Shown here: one piece after another, positions 1-10,981 of the stretch
How positions within the stretch are numbered: the stretch's first letter is position 1
Layout: the number at the start of each line of letters is the position of its first letter
Assembly (NCBI GenBank): GCA_030015575.1
Contig: JASDDO010000006.1
Span: 102,726,045-102,790,044 of the forward strand
Source: Agapanthus africanus
Taxonomy: Eukaryota; Streptophyta; Magnoliopsida; Asparagales; Amaryllidaceae
Reading direction: 5' to 3'
Length of the DNA stretch: 64,000 bases
Position numbers and translations under genes: made by a program
The notes under the pieces: model-generated
The model's input: only the letters and a program-made list of their open reading frames with translations
The model's database searches: none
What the model was told of the DNA's origin: nothing

Positions 1-541
1 TGTAGTTTTTGAGATGATTTGAGGCATTGAAGTGAGGAGGTGAGGTGAAGAAGAACCAGCAGCAGCAAGGGAGAGGGAGAGAGAAATGAGTGTTGAAAAT
101 GGAGGAGAAATGGCTAAGTGTTTAAGTCAAATGAGCCCATACCCCTCTCTCTCTCTCACCTACTACTCAATTCTTTTCTCTTTTCTTTTCTTTTTCCTTA
201 AACCCCCTTCTCACTCAAATAGTAAACCCAAATGAGAAACCATGGCATGAAAATGCACAAGTGTAGAAAAAAGTGAGATGTGCATGTTCTGCTCTAAAAT
301 GCTAAAAACCGATTAGCGATTTTTTAATCGCGATTAGCACTAATTTAGTATCAAACTAATCACAAAAACTTTAAAATGTTATAATTCTCTAATTTACCCT
401 ATTTTAGAATTTCCATAATTTTTCCAAAATTTTTCCCATTTATTTGTATTTAATAATACCAAAATATTAAAATATTCAATAAAATAATATTAAATTACAC
501 AAATTCCGAAAATTAATATTTTATCTTTTTGAAATGTTACA
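1..541 (-). repeat. 3' LTR of gypsy element G1, cut by the left window edge
   Basis: This stretch matches the far end of the 5' LTR of the same element in two blocks: 1-255 with about 7515-7760, and 340-541 with about 7886-8088. On the minus strand the LTR opens with TGTAACA at 541, directly after a purine-rich tract, as expected for a 3' LTR. The rest of the LTR lies left of the window. The part at 256-340 differs completely from the other LTR and includes a perfect 6-bp hairpin with a TTTT loop at 316-331. Confidence 0.85.
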
Positions 542-575
542 ATCTACCCCCTTAAAGAAATTCGGTCCCTGAATT
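542..575 (-). other. Polypurine tract region of gypsy G1
   Basis: Read on the minus strand, an A-rich segment is followed by a run of G (AAGGGGGTAGAT) immediately before the LTR start TGTAACA. The same arrangement stands next to the pol gene of element E at 60762-60800. It is the expected primer site for plus-strand DNA synthesis. Confidence 0.75.
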
Positions 576-3500
576 TAAATTTAAACCCCCAATACTAAAA
601 CAATTTCAGTAATAATCCAATTTGTCGGGGCTCCGAAGACATCAATATATAGAGAATATCATAAAAATGTACTGCTCTACTAGAAATCAATCCCCAAAAT
701 GCATATATAAGAATATCCTGTGCGTCTGGTGCGCAAGGAATCAAAATCCATATATGTGTCAAACAGGTGTACAAAACAATATCTAGGTGCAACTGGTGTG
801 CACGAAACATCTGTCGTAGGCAACGTGTGTGCCTGACAGTAGAAATCCGGTGCAAGTGACATGCATGAAGAATCCCGATTTAGTGCATCTGGCGTGCACC
901 AAAATCGTATATCAAAACACCAAAGGTGCATGAAAACTATGCTGGAAGTGTAAATCAAATCACTGTACAAGATAGGCGTGAAATCACAATCAATACCTCG
1001 AATGTAATAACTATGCGCAAAATATAAATATCCAGTGGGTGCATGAAACAAATATCATGAAACTCAGTCATCAAAACTAAATCATGCAAACAGAACGCCC
1101 AAAATACCGAAATCCAAAATGACGGATACGTGATAATTCGAATCACAAAATCACAAATCATAATACCGTCGTCGGTAGTTCCTCCTTCAAGGTCGAGAAG
1201 GAGTCGGTGCATCCACTGCTAGCAGCGCAGGATATCTACTTGCCTCTTGCTCACGGTCTGGCGTCCTCTGACTCTGGGTCCTTATCTTCTCTGCGGATTA
1301 CCTATCTCGCAGTCAATCGGCTCATCGGCCCTGTCAGGTGTGCTAAAGGGGACGATTCCGTTCTGGCACTTCTCTGGTCACGTCTCGGTCAATCCTCATG
1401 ACCACTCGTAAGGCAGCATATCACTGGCACCGGCCTCTGGCTCTCTGAATGCACATCACACATCTGACCCGGGGTGCAAGCATCGTTGCAGTAGTGTCCT
1501 GGAAGGAATCCTGCTCGAGGTCTCTTCCGATCATGCCTATGCCGATCTGTACAGAGGCTAGCTCTCTCGCATAATCTCTTCTCGCTTGATAGACATCTGT
1601 GTCCTCAGTACAACATTTCTCGGAAACTGGTCGCATCCCAACGCCTCTGTAAGCATATCAAGTCTCTGGTCTCGACGGGAAGTAATGACAGCTCGTCAGC
1701 GTCTCGCCCGAACCTCTGGTTCCACCTGTCTCTATCGTCGTCCACTATGACGTCACGCCATGCTATCTACACACTGCACTGTTCTCGGCCACGGTCAACC
1801 TGAAGTCTCTCGCACGGACTCGAAATCGCGTACTCTGTAGCTTCATCATTCTATAGAAGATGTCAGGCCGAACAGGTCCTCGGGAACACGTCCCAATCAT
1901 CGGAGGAATACTCAACACTCGTCCGTCCTTGATCAACTTGCAATGCATCTGGGTAAGTTCCTGTATCCGAACCTGGTCAACTATCTCGTCGACGAGGCCA
2001 AACTCTGGCCTGCTGGGTGTGCGCAATATGACCACTCCTGGGTCTAGGTCTTCTCGTATCGAAATCCAGAAAGGTCCTTTCGAGTTTTTCTCTTTCAAAT
2101 CTCCTTCCTGCCGGATTGCCCGGAAGTCATCATCCATCGCTGAAGCAAATTCTTATTCCGGAATAGCTGCATACTTATCGCGCATCTTTCTGGAAGATAT
2201 ATCCATATACAACGCCTCTGGGTGCGTATCACATCTCTGATGTCAGCGGAGTGGGACGTCATCTCGTCGAAATATCTTGCGAACTCTTTTCTTCACTCTG
2301 CTTCCATGTCGACTGATTTGGACTCATCACATCGTGGCTGCATGGACTGTGCTCCAACGGCTATAATCGTATCTGGAGTCTCCCAAGCAATGCATCCCAT
2401 CACATGATACCTGAATGATGTCGAAACATTCGATCGACTCGCCAGAAACTTATAATCCCCCAAGAGATCAACATCTTGAGTACAGTTTAATAGTATCGAG
2501 TACATGCCACAGCGTCGGTGGTCCAGCCGTAGAAGGGCAAACCCAAGCCTCACTAATGGCGCCGCGGAACTGCCGCAAACCCTAATGTTCAAAGGCTTTC
2601 ACACGGTCATTAAGTCGAGTTAGGGTTTCATTCTTCTAGAGGGTCCATAGAATCACCTGCATGTCTTTCCGTATACTTTAAACTTGGAAAATGGGCTCCT
2701 GACATTCGATCGTCTCTATCGACTCTCAACGAACCTGCGTGAAGTCGTCTCTAGCTGGAAACAATCTATCTGATGACCTCGCATCGGTAAACGGACGAAC
2801 CAAAGGTCCTAGTCATTCATCCTCAGGTGACTAGCGACTCGCTATCATATCTCTAAGTATATGCTCACGCTGCCGTAGCTCCAACCATCTGGGCGATATC
2901 TCGTCATTTGCAGCAGCAACTGGCTCATTCGCCTGTACGCCGAACAGCGCCTCAATCCTCCAGGAAAGGCGACACATTGGCGGTCATCTCTGAATCGGTC
3001 TGCTCTAGATTGGAGTAAGACTCTCCACACTGGAAATCTTCAACTCAACTGGGCCCGCTCCGGCGCAAAAAATCGGACGAATCACCTTTGTCTCTCAATT
3101 CGGGTAGACTAGCTATCATCTGTCTCATATCCGCCTGAAAGCTCCGACAATCTCAGCTCGTAAGCTCTGGAAGCGACATCCTGTCAAACTCCGCAACAGC
3201 TGGTCCATCTGTCTGCACGGTAGGCGACATCATAATCTCTGAGGTATGCTGTACATCAACAGTCCTCTCTCAACTGGCAGCTCTAACAATGATCCGATCA
3301 TCCGGTGCAAAACCAAGCACTCGCCTCAACTAGAGGTCACAATCACCAATACTAACTCGAGACGTTCCCATGTCACCAGGAAACACAATGGTCGGCCCTC
3401 GTACCAGACGAGCTCGCCCTGACCGTAACCCTAGCAGCAGCCTAAACTGCGCTCAAACATGGCGACAGGAACCTCAATCGAGGATCGAAGAGAGCAGATC

Positions 3501-3900
3501 AATGGCAAGAAAGAGAACAACAGATCCAGAGTGGATACATGATCATAGGAAGGAACAGCATCAATGGAGGTATGACCATGAAACTAATAGAATCGGGGAT
3601 CTCAAATGGATGTATAATCATGGATATGAAGAGAATCACTGATCTCGAAAATATGTACATCCTAAGGTTCCTTAAGCGGAGTGGCGTGTCGTAAGTATGC
3701 CGCGGAACATACCAACGGTACGTCACTCTACTTTAGTTACCTATTCCATCAACCAAGGGTCATCCTACGCGCCGAAAGTTCGGGTCTAATACCCCCTCGA
3801 CCAAGTCTAAGTTCCGTAAGGTCAAGCCTAAGTTCCGTATATATATAAACGCCCTAGGCTCGACATAGTCAAACTTAGACTCGAACCAAGGTCAACCTAG
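576..3900 (-). pseudogene. Decayed internal region of gypsy G1, no intact gag or pol
   Basis: Between primer site and polypurine tract there are only about 3.4 kb, too short for full gag-pol, and no frame stays open beyond about 130 codons. A minus-strand stretch around 2140-2340 vaguely recalls Ty3 gag (W..EF.R.F pattern), but this is weak. No aspartic protease, FIDD reverse transcriptase box or integrase motif is visible. Blocks at about 900-1300, 1950-2150, 2220-2600 and 3650-3740 recur in G2 (20700-21000 and 31500-32880), so the same short internal region was carried by at least two copies. I infer a non-autonomous gypsy lineage that was already coding-poor when it moved. Confidence 0.6.
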
Positions 3901-3901
3901 C

Positions 3902-3913
3902 GCTCCGATACCA
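3902..3913 (-). other. Primer binding site of gypsy G1 (initiator tRNA-Met type)
   Basis: The minus strand reads TGGTATCGGAGC, one mismatch from TGGTATCAGAGC, the sequence complementary to the 3' end of plant initiator tRNA-Met. It lies 4 bp from the LTR edge at 3918. This fixes the element's orientation as minus and identifies 3918-8088 as the 5' LTR. Confidence 0.85.
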
Positions 3914-4557
3914 ACTTTGTCACGACCCGAAAGAGCACGTGACTGGCCCTTGAACCATATGAAGTCTATAGGACTCCATCTGATCCAAGTAAGCCAAAAG
4001 CCCAGAAATCTAAAACCATTTAAAGAGTAAGTAAAGAAAACTGGTTTAAAGAAGTGAAGGAAAATATGTTTGAAGTCAAGGTTTTTAAATAACTAATCCG
4101 AATGTGCATTTTAAAAAGGTAAAGTCTTTTCTAAAATTTTCGGCAGAGTTTCTTTTGTAAATACTGGCCCCGAACGGGGTAAACAAGCACAACATATATA
4201 TAATGATAAAAGGCATCCCCAAGCGGGAGCTAGCTCTTCATCAATTGACGGTCACAACCACACATGCAATATAATATACAACGCCGAAAGGCGAGGATCA
4301 AATCCAAAAGAAACACAGTAAGCATGAAAACAACAATACTACTAAGCGCGACTCTAAGGCCAAATAACACATCACTAAAGTCTGAGTCTAAAACAATATA
4401 CAAGTTTGGTTGATGGAAATTCTAGATACAATGAATAATATAAGTACAATGGTGGTTCTTGATGCAAAAGAAACCACCTACCAAATGTAATTCACCAGCA
4501 AAGAAGCAATGTGCCCGAAATGCCGCAAACGAACCTGTACGGCAAAACCTGCAAGAA

Positions 4558-4598
4558 CTGTGGCACAACGGGGGTGAGTTGCTAACTCGTGAATAGAG
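4558..4598. promoter_or_regulatory. Conserved LTR block with palindromic core
   Basis: About 40 bp are almost identical in the LTRs of G1 (here), G2 (40367-40406) and E (58274-58314), although the surrounding LTRs are strongly diverged. The core GAGTTGCTAACTC is an inverted repeat; in G2 and E the spacer base changes but the arms are retained. The function is unknown. Confidence 0.55.
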
Positions 4599-5739
4599 AA
4601 TATCTACAAGCAGAAACCGAATGCAAGACATAATCCTAAGTCAACAATAAGTAATAAACCTCAAAGAATAAGCCTGATACATGATAGGGTGGCAAAGCAA
4701 CATCTAAACAGGTATGTAGTGCCAAGTACTCAGGTAATAACATGTCATCATTATAAGGTATGTCTGCATGAAGTAAATATGATGAAGTATCAAAAGGATA
4801 TCAATACGAATATATTAGCGTCCCATACCACTAATATTGGTGTAAGGGTATATATAACAGCGCCTCATACCCTGTTATATATATAAGTGAAGTGTGATCA
4901 AAGTAAATCCAGTCTGTATGATCTATATCTGTATATATGTGGAATCCGTCCACCCGTCACCCAATGACAATAACATCATGTATGCGAATATGAGGATATA
5001 ATAAAATCATGGAAAACATCATGAAACCCGTGCCTAGCATCGACACGTAAATCCTCATCCATCGGGCTCCGTCAGTCCGGATCGGCCCGCGGGCTATGTC
5101 TGCGGAATCGGCCCTCGGCCCCGGCAGTACGCCCATCTCTCAACTCCGGTCGGTATTCTCCAGATATCCGCCGAGCTCAAATACAATCACCGGTAGGTAC
5201 TCGCCCGCCTCCAGGCTCAATCGACAAAACCCATCGATCATCTTGCCGAGGGGAACCATACCGGGCCCACCACGAACCCGCAAACGGATCATCCACTCCT
5301 CGAATCGGGTTTCAAGCACACGTCTGAGCACCGAGAAAACGCGTGGTGGACGCACCAAAATATCATATCACGAGGTACCGGGTTTTTCAGAATAGAGCAT
5401 CCTTTCTTAAATAATCCCACCGTCCTCAAAATCAGAAATCACATGAAAATCCAACATCAAGAAGTAAATCCAATGCGATGTGCTATGCAATCAATCCATG
5501 ATGTATGCGACATGTAAAGAAAGGTAATCATATCAGAAGTCATGCAACATGGAATAGTAATGTGCATATGTCGAGGGAAACCGCTCCTTTAGAATGAATC
5601 AGTTTTAAAGAATATCATGCGGTCCTCTAACTCTAATCAAGTCAGAATCATCTATGTTTGTGTACAGGTATAAGTATCCAATATGCCAAGCAAGAATCAT
5701 ATCATGAATGCAACAGTACTACAGTGTAGTGGCATGGCA

Positions 5740-5804
5740 ATTATCGATGATGAAGTGTGTGAGCAGGCAAACAGTGTACGTGGAACATACGCATCATCGA
5801 TAAT
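5740..5804. repeat. Long hairpin in G1 LTR (13-bp perfect arms)
   Basis: Arms ATTATCGATGATG (5740-5752) and CATCATCGATAAT (5792-5804) are perfect inverted repeats around 39 bp. G2 has the same structure at 41359-41422, with one base pair changed on both arms. It is followed in both by the conserved text GGTGCTGGTGTCCTAACAGC. Confidence 0.6.
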
Positions 5805-6546
5805 GGTGCTGGTGTCCTAACAGCATGATAACAGTAGCAATAAACATATTCAAGCGATGCGAATAGCATGAAAATGCGGAAATCAAATAATCAACATCAC
5901 AGTGAAGAATCTACTATGCAACTACAGATCTAAGTATCAAGTCAAATGGGAGAGGTATGGAGACCACCTAAATCTGAGTCGATAAATATATAGATATATA
6001 GTCGGTGATCCCGCCTCAACAACATATCGTAGGACATCCTCGAGTTATGAGTGCAGATCTATCATCAATATCGGCTCGTACGGCATCCCAATAGCTGGGT
6101 ACGGGTCAACATCTCACTATCTCACCACATAACAGGTATCACTATCATCAGATCATATAATCTGGGGTACTACTCTATGTCTAGTACAAATCGATACCAT
6201 CAATAAAGTATGCATGCGGGGGTAAACACACACCCCAAGCCCGCAAGAATCACAAGTCATAACCCAAATATGAATCGTATCAAATCACCTATCTCGCGGC
6301 ACAAAGCCCACATCATCGACTCATCTCCAAAGTCATCCCATATCATCAAACACAGTGCAAGTATAAAGAATATGCAAGGTTGTGTGTGCTGGTGTACCTC
6401 TATCCTAGAGCTTGCAACTAGGAACTACGCTAGATATTTCTATCTCTAACTAACCATAACACACTACGACTATCACGTAAATAAACTACATAGTATACTA
6501 TCTACGGAATGCGGGGTGCTATACGCCATCCACCCGACTTCCCCCT

Positions 6547-6566
6547 GTAGATATAATCTACTCACC
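6547..6566 (-). promoter_or_regulatory. Conserved hairpin with GTGAGT motif in gypsy LTR
   Basis: The arms GTAGAT and ATCTAC enclose 3 bp here, 4 bp in G2 (42566-42586) and 5 bp in E (59287-59308). On the element's sense (minus) strand, GGTGAGT overlaps the hairpin and matches a plant splice-donor consensus. The loop length varies while the arms are invariant. Confidence 0.5.
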
Positions 6567-7759
6567 TTGCGTCATCATTTGCCAACGTCACCACGCATTT
6601 GCTTGTCGTCCCGTAGTCTTCATGGGTACCTACACATCAAGGTGTCGTATATACGCATTAAAACCAAATCCAAGCTAAAACGGCACATGAAATCCAAAAC
6701 GATACGATAAGGGTCCTATAGGTGAGAACCTATGGCACGCCTTCAAAACTATCAATAAATCCTCTATATCGTCGTATAAACGCCAAATAGTCGAGGCAAA
6801 ACACAATCCACAATTGCAGAATTAAAAATACGGAATACGGAAACACGAATCCAAAACAGCAACTTAGGAAATATGTCCCAGATTTCACCCTAGGTCACTT
6901 TATACAAATCTATATATACCAGGGGTCTAATATGAACATGTAGGAGCTACAGAACCAACACGAGCCAAAATGGTGGGACCCAGGACGCAAATTGCGGCCA
7001 ATTGGAATAAATTGGCGGCCGGGAAGAAGAAGTGGGAGCTGGGGTCTTGGTGGTATCTTCCTGGGTGCCTGCACATACTACTGTCCAATCAATTTTATTT
7101 TAGGGTGTCTCGGGTGATAGCAGATTTAATATACTCATTACAGATTGCACAAATTTTCCGATATCGGTTTCTAAAATCCGTATTCTGGTTTAAAACTTCA
7201 GGTTAGGGTCTCAATTCATACACTAGGGTGTTCATATAACCTCAACTGAGCTCAATTTCACAATACAACACAAGTTCCCCTCAAATCCTAACTAGGTTTT
7301 CCACAAGTCCACAATATCACACAATATCGATTCAAAACTAAACATGGGGTATAAGTAATACTAAAACTAAGCTAATGGTTCAGTAATTACCTCATTTGGC
7401 AACTCAAGAAAATTCTTGAGTTGCCCCTAGTGGCCAAAATCCTTACTTCTTTAGCTCCAAGTGTAGATCTAGGGATTGTGCACATTTTTAATGAAATGGA
7501 TGTGTGGTTTTGGTGTAGTTTTTGAGATGATTTGAGGCATTGAAGTGAGAAGGTGAGGTGAAGAAGAAGCAGCAGCAGCAAGGGAGAGGGAGAGAGAAAT
7601 GAGTGTTGAAAATGGAGGAGAAATGGCTAAGTGTTTAAGTAAAATGAGCCCATACCCCTCTCTCTCTCTCACCTACTACTCAATTCTTTTCTCTTTTCTT
7701 TTCTTTTTCCTTAAACCCCCTTCTCACTCAAATAGTAAACCCAAATGAGAAACCATGGC

Positions 7760-7886
7760 AAGAAATCATATCATGAATGCAACAGTACTACAGTGTAGTG
7801 GCATGGCTATTATCGATGATGAAATGTGTTAGCCGGCTATCTGCTATAGAATTTCCATCATTATCGATGATGAAGAAATCATATCA
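7760..7886. repeat. Foreign segment inside G1 5' LTR, flanked by 14-bp direct repeats
   Basis: Direct copies of AAGAAATCATATCA stand at 7760-7773 and 7873-7886. Much of the sequence between them matches 5697-5760 of the same LTR, including one arm of the long hairpin. The partner 3' LTR has an unrelated stretch of about 85 bp at this place (256-340). Confidence 0.65.
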
Positions 7887-8088
7887 CTAATTTAGTATCA
7901 AACTAATCACAAAAACTTTAAAATGTCATAATTCTCTAATTTACCCTATTTTAGAATTTCCATCATTTTTCCAAAATTTTCCCCATTTATTTGTATTTAA
8001 TAATACCAAAATATTAAAATTTTCAATAAAATAATATTAAATTACAAAAATTCCCAAAATTAATATTTTATCTTTTTGAAATGTTACA

Positions 8089-8851
8089 AGAACCCGGCTA
8101 TCCTTGCACCCCTCCGCGGGGTAATCCTAGTACAGAAAGTAAAATATACAACGGGTACATCGACCTCGACCAAGTCGTGCCCCAAAAGAATAATGTACAA
8201 TCAGGCAGTAACGGCAGTCCACATATCGGACGCTCGCCCCGCAATATCAAATGTACATATAAAACAAAACTGTACTACCATTGCATCCAGGCTATCCCCC
8301 ACGACCAATCCACAACGTCACAGCACAACACAGAACATCAACGTGAATGTCACGTTTGCAAATCCGTCTAAAAGGGCTATAGCAGATAGACTGAATTTAC
8401 CGATCGAGTGACATTCACGGTCGCAGATATAAAGTAAATACTGTGAACTAACATGTTTAAAATATTCGATCGATCAAATTTACCGAAGTGGGCCCCAAGC
8501 ACTACTGTAGCACTCACAGAAAATCTGGGCCCAAAAAGAATATCCCAAAACCCCCATTTCCTATTCAAAAGCCCACTGGAAAAATTTGGTGTCGCGTTGA
8601 CTTAATTCCTCCGCGGAACCACGGTGCAAACGTGGGTTTGGCCGCATTTCCGCGGTGGAACTGTAGCATCGCCTCACAAAATTTTTACAGTGTGCTTATA
8701 ATTCTCTGCACGTGTTTCTGAAACAACCTGAAAAATTTTTGGAGCTAAAAAATTTCGACAGAGAACAGATGCACTGAAAATACGGTTTTTGGGACTTTTG
8801 TTCGATCGAGTTCTAAACATACTAGAGCAAGCTAGACTAGGATAATGGCGT
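8089..8851 (-). repeat. Leader fragment of copia C1
   Basis: On the minus strand this is the untranslated leader after the C1 primer site, ending where the G1 LTR begins; G1 probably inserted here, with the rest of C1 left of the window. It shares text with the B1 leader (for example GCCCAGATTTTC in both). No coding frame is credible. A GC-rich island lies at 8612-8656. Confidence 0.65.
8612..8656. repeat. GC-rich palindromic island in C1 leader
   Basis: Two CCGCGG palindromes (8612-8617, 8651-8656) enclose an inverted repeat CCACG/CGTGG (8620-8636). The island starts 208 nt after the primer site, nearly the same distance as in A1 and B1. Confidence 0.5.
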
Positions 8852-8864
8852 GGCTCTGATACCA
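8852..8864 (-). other. Primer binding site of copia C1 (initiator tRNA-Met)
   Basis: The minus strand reads TGGTATCAGAGCC, an exact complement of the initiator tRNA-Met 3' end, one base from the LTR edge at 8866. It sets C1 on the minus strand. Confidence 0.9.
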
Positions 8865-8865
8865 T

Positions 8866-10973
8866 TGTAAGTGCACGGCGGCGCCCCGGCCGTCGATCCG
8901 ACGCCGGAAACGAAAAACTTTGCGAAACTTGCAAACCGGCACCACCGCGCACTATCAACCCGGATCGGTCCATTAACCTAGCTACTAGCAAACTAAATGA
9001 TGGGTGAAGAGATATACCAAGCGATCCGTGTCCCTCGGTCTTCGTCTCCACTCCGATCTCCCACGGAATCTCCGTCCGTCACCTCCTCGTCGGAAAGGGC
9101 ACCACGTAGCCGGATTCATTTACGGGCTCCCACCTCTTGACCGAGGCAACTCGGGTGCGAAGTTGGCAAGCCGACGCGTCCAAGGGTACTGTAGGCTAGT
9201 GTAGAATACTATGTCTCTTTTGGGGTTTATGTTGCCATTGGTGATGGAGGAGAGAAGGTATGAACTTTGGAGAAGTGTTAAGGATTTTGTGAGCAAGCAA
9301 AAATGAGATGTATCAATTTCCCTCATCAAATAAAATGAACCTCTCTATCTCTAGGATGTTGCCGGCCCCTTGATGATAGAAATGGTGGAGGAATCAAAAG
9401 CATGAAGGAAGGTGAGAGTAGTAAAAGTAGAAAGGTGACCACATCCAAAAGCAATGATAACATTATCAAATCAACTTCTAATCCATTCTAATCTCATTAA
9501 TGCTAAACCATCATGAAAAAGCAAAGATACTTAACCTATCATAATGCCACAAATGCAAGAAACCTCTCCACAAAAGATAATTTGCACAACTGCAAATAAC
9601 CTCCTCCATCGGAAAAGCCGGCCGGGAAGGAACAAAGGGAAACTGGCCGAAACAGAATGCAAACTGGCAACTTCAGAAAACTGATCCCGTAATAAATTAC
9701 AGGAAAACCCCGCGACTGCAAATACATGCCCGCATTTGTATTCCCACCGAACACAAATGCAAAGAGACAAAATCTACACTATCCAATACTAGGATCCGGC
9801 TTAAGCCAAAGCCGGCTAGTAAAATCCGTCCGATCACGATCCGTGCAATACCGCACGTATCTGATCGAACCCTGCCATATCTCCATACGGCCTCTACAGC
9901 GTTTCGCCCGAAACCTAAGTAACTGTGTGTGGTGGACTCTAAAGACTCGTCAATACTATGGCTGTGGATTTAACCACTAGCACGTCAGAGGTATTAACCA
10001 TACGTGACGGGCTACCAGCTATTGACCAAAAGGGACGTCGATGAGCGAACTCATCCTGACACCCTACTGAGCCTGTCAGTGACAATATCCGTACAGTCCG
10101 GTCCGTTCGTCTATGAGCATCGTATGGCGGGCCTGGGGGGTTGGTAAAAGTCAGACCCCCAAAAGCGGTACAAGTCGTGTCAGAGTGTAGCCCAGAACAC
10201 CCTGAGATACTACTGGAATACCTACCAGTAAATCTCCTGCCTTGGCCAAGGAATTTTCATGTACTGGCTCTCCTAGACATAGCGCGACCTCACCCCAATA
10301 CCGGGAGAGACGAACCCTTGCAGATCCGCTCACTGCCTCCATGTGGCTCGGGACTGTACCCAACTAAAACCTGTTTGCACGACTCCTTTGAGCCGTGGTA
10401 GGGTAGTAATCAAAGCATAGTGGAAACTTACACGAGACAAATGACGATCTCAGGTCGATGAACTAACCTGTACACATGTCACCAGGGAACTGCTATCTGA
10501 CGTCAGGTATAATACCAACTAGCAGGTTCCCGGCGAGTCCTGTACGGTGTACTCATAACCTAATGAGCACCTGTATACATCTTTGGTGAACCAACTGACA
10601 CCAGTGGCTTGTGAGACCGGCCACCGCCCCTCGTCGGGGTCTCGACTGTATACACTAATCTACTCTGGAGAATCGATGCCCTGTCTCGAAACTCCCACGA
10701 CTAGGGACCTTTTAAGGATGTGCTTATAGACCCCCGCTCCCACGTATATGATCGCCCTCATACTGCTGGTAGTCAAGCAAGAATCCTAGGGGCTCTATCA
10801 ACGTGCAATAGTGACCTCTAATGTCACCTAAAGCAGTACACGATGATAAAGGTAAACCAGATAGCATACTATCATCTTGAGTAAGACTATCCTACCGGGA
10901 TAGGTCCTCCCTCAATCAATGCAGTCACGTGCCTGTGATCCAATAATTGACTCTGAGGTCACTATCCCCAACA
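8866..10973 (-). repeat. 5' LTR of copia C1
   Basis: The plus strand runs TGTAAGTGCAC...CCCCAACA, so the minus-strand LTR begins TGTTGGGGATAGTG and ends in TTACA beside the primer site. The first part is homologous to the C2 LTR (from 10982) and C3 LTR (from 45995), and shorter blocks are shared with families A and B, such as GATAGTATGCTATC. It is 2108 bp with TG...CA ends. Reading frames inside are spurious. Confidence 0.85.
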
Positions 10974-10981
10974 ATTCTCGC

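Larger units (their letters stand above)
3918..8088 (-). repeat. 5' LTR of gypsy G1, about 4.2 kb
   Basis: The plus strand runs from TGTCACGACCC to ATGTTACA, giving TG...CA ends, and its high-coordinate end matches 1-541. The LTR is longer than the element's internal region. It shares blocks with the LTRs of G2 and E: the motif around 4558-4598, a GTAGAT/ATCTAC hairpin with a GTGAGT motif at 6547-6566, and a long hairpin at 5740-5804 (shared with G2). The short reading frames inside it carry no recognisable domain. A segment at 7760-7886 is foreign to the partner LTR. Confidence 0.85.

Noticed and set aside
316-331. Bacterial-type terminator hairpin with T run
   Set aside because: The context is a plant LTR; a 6-bp hairpin with a TTTT loop has no terminator meaning there.
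1860-2240. 126-codon plus-strand frame in G1, opposite a 124-codon minus-strand frame
   Set aside because: The two overlap on opposite strands of decayed gypsy DNA and neither shows a known domain; the G2 counterpart (31510-31660) is broken.
8674-9051. 125-codon minus-strand frame across the C1 primer site
   Set aside because: It spans the LTR/leader boundary and the primer site, so it cannot be a real gene.
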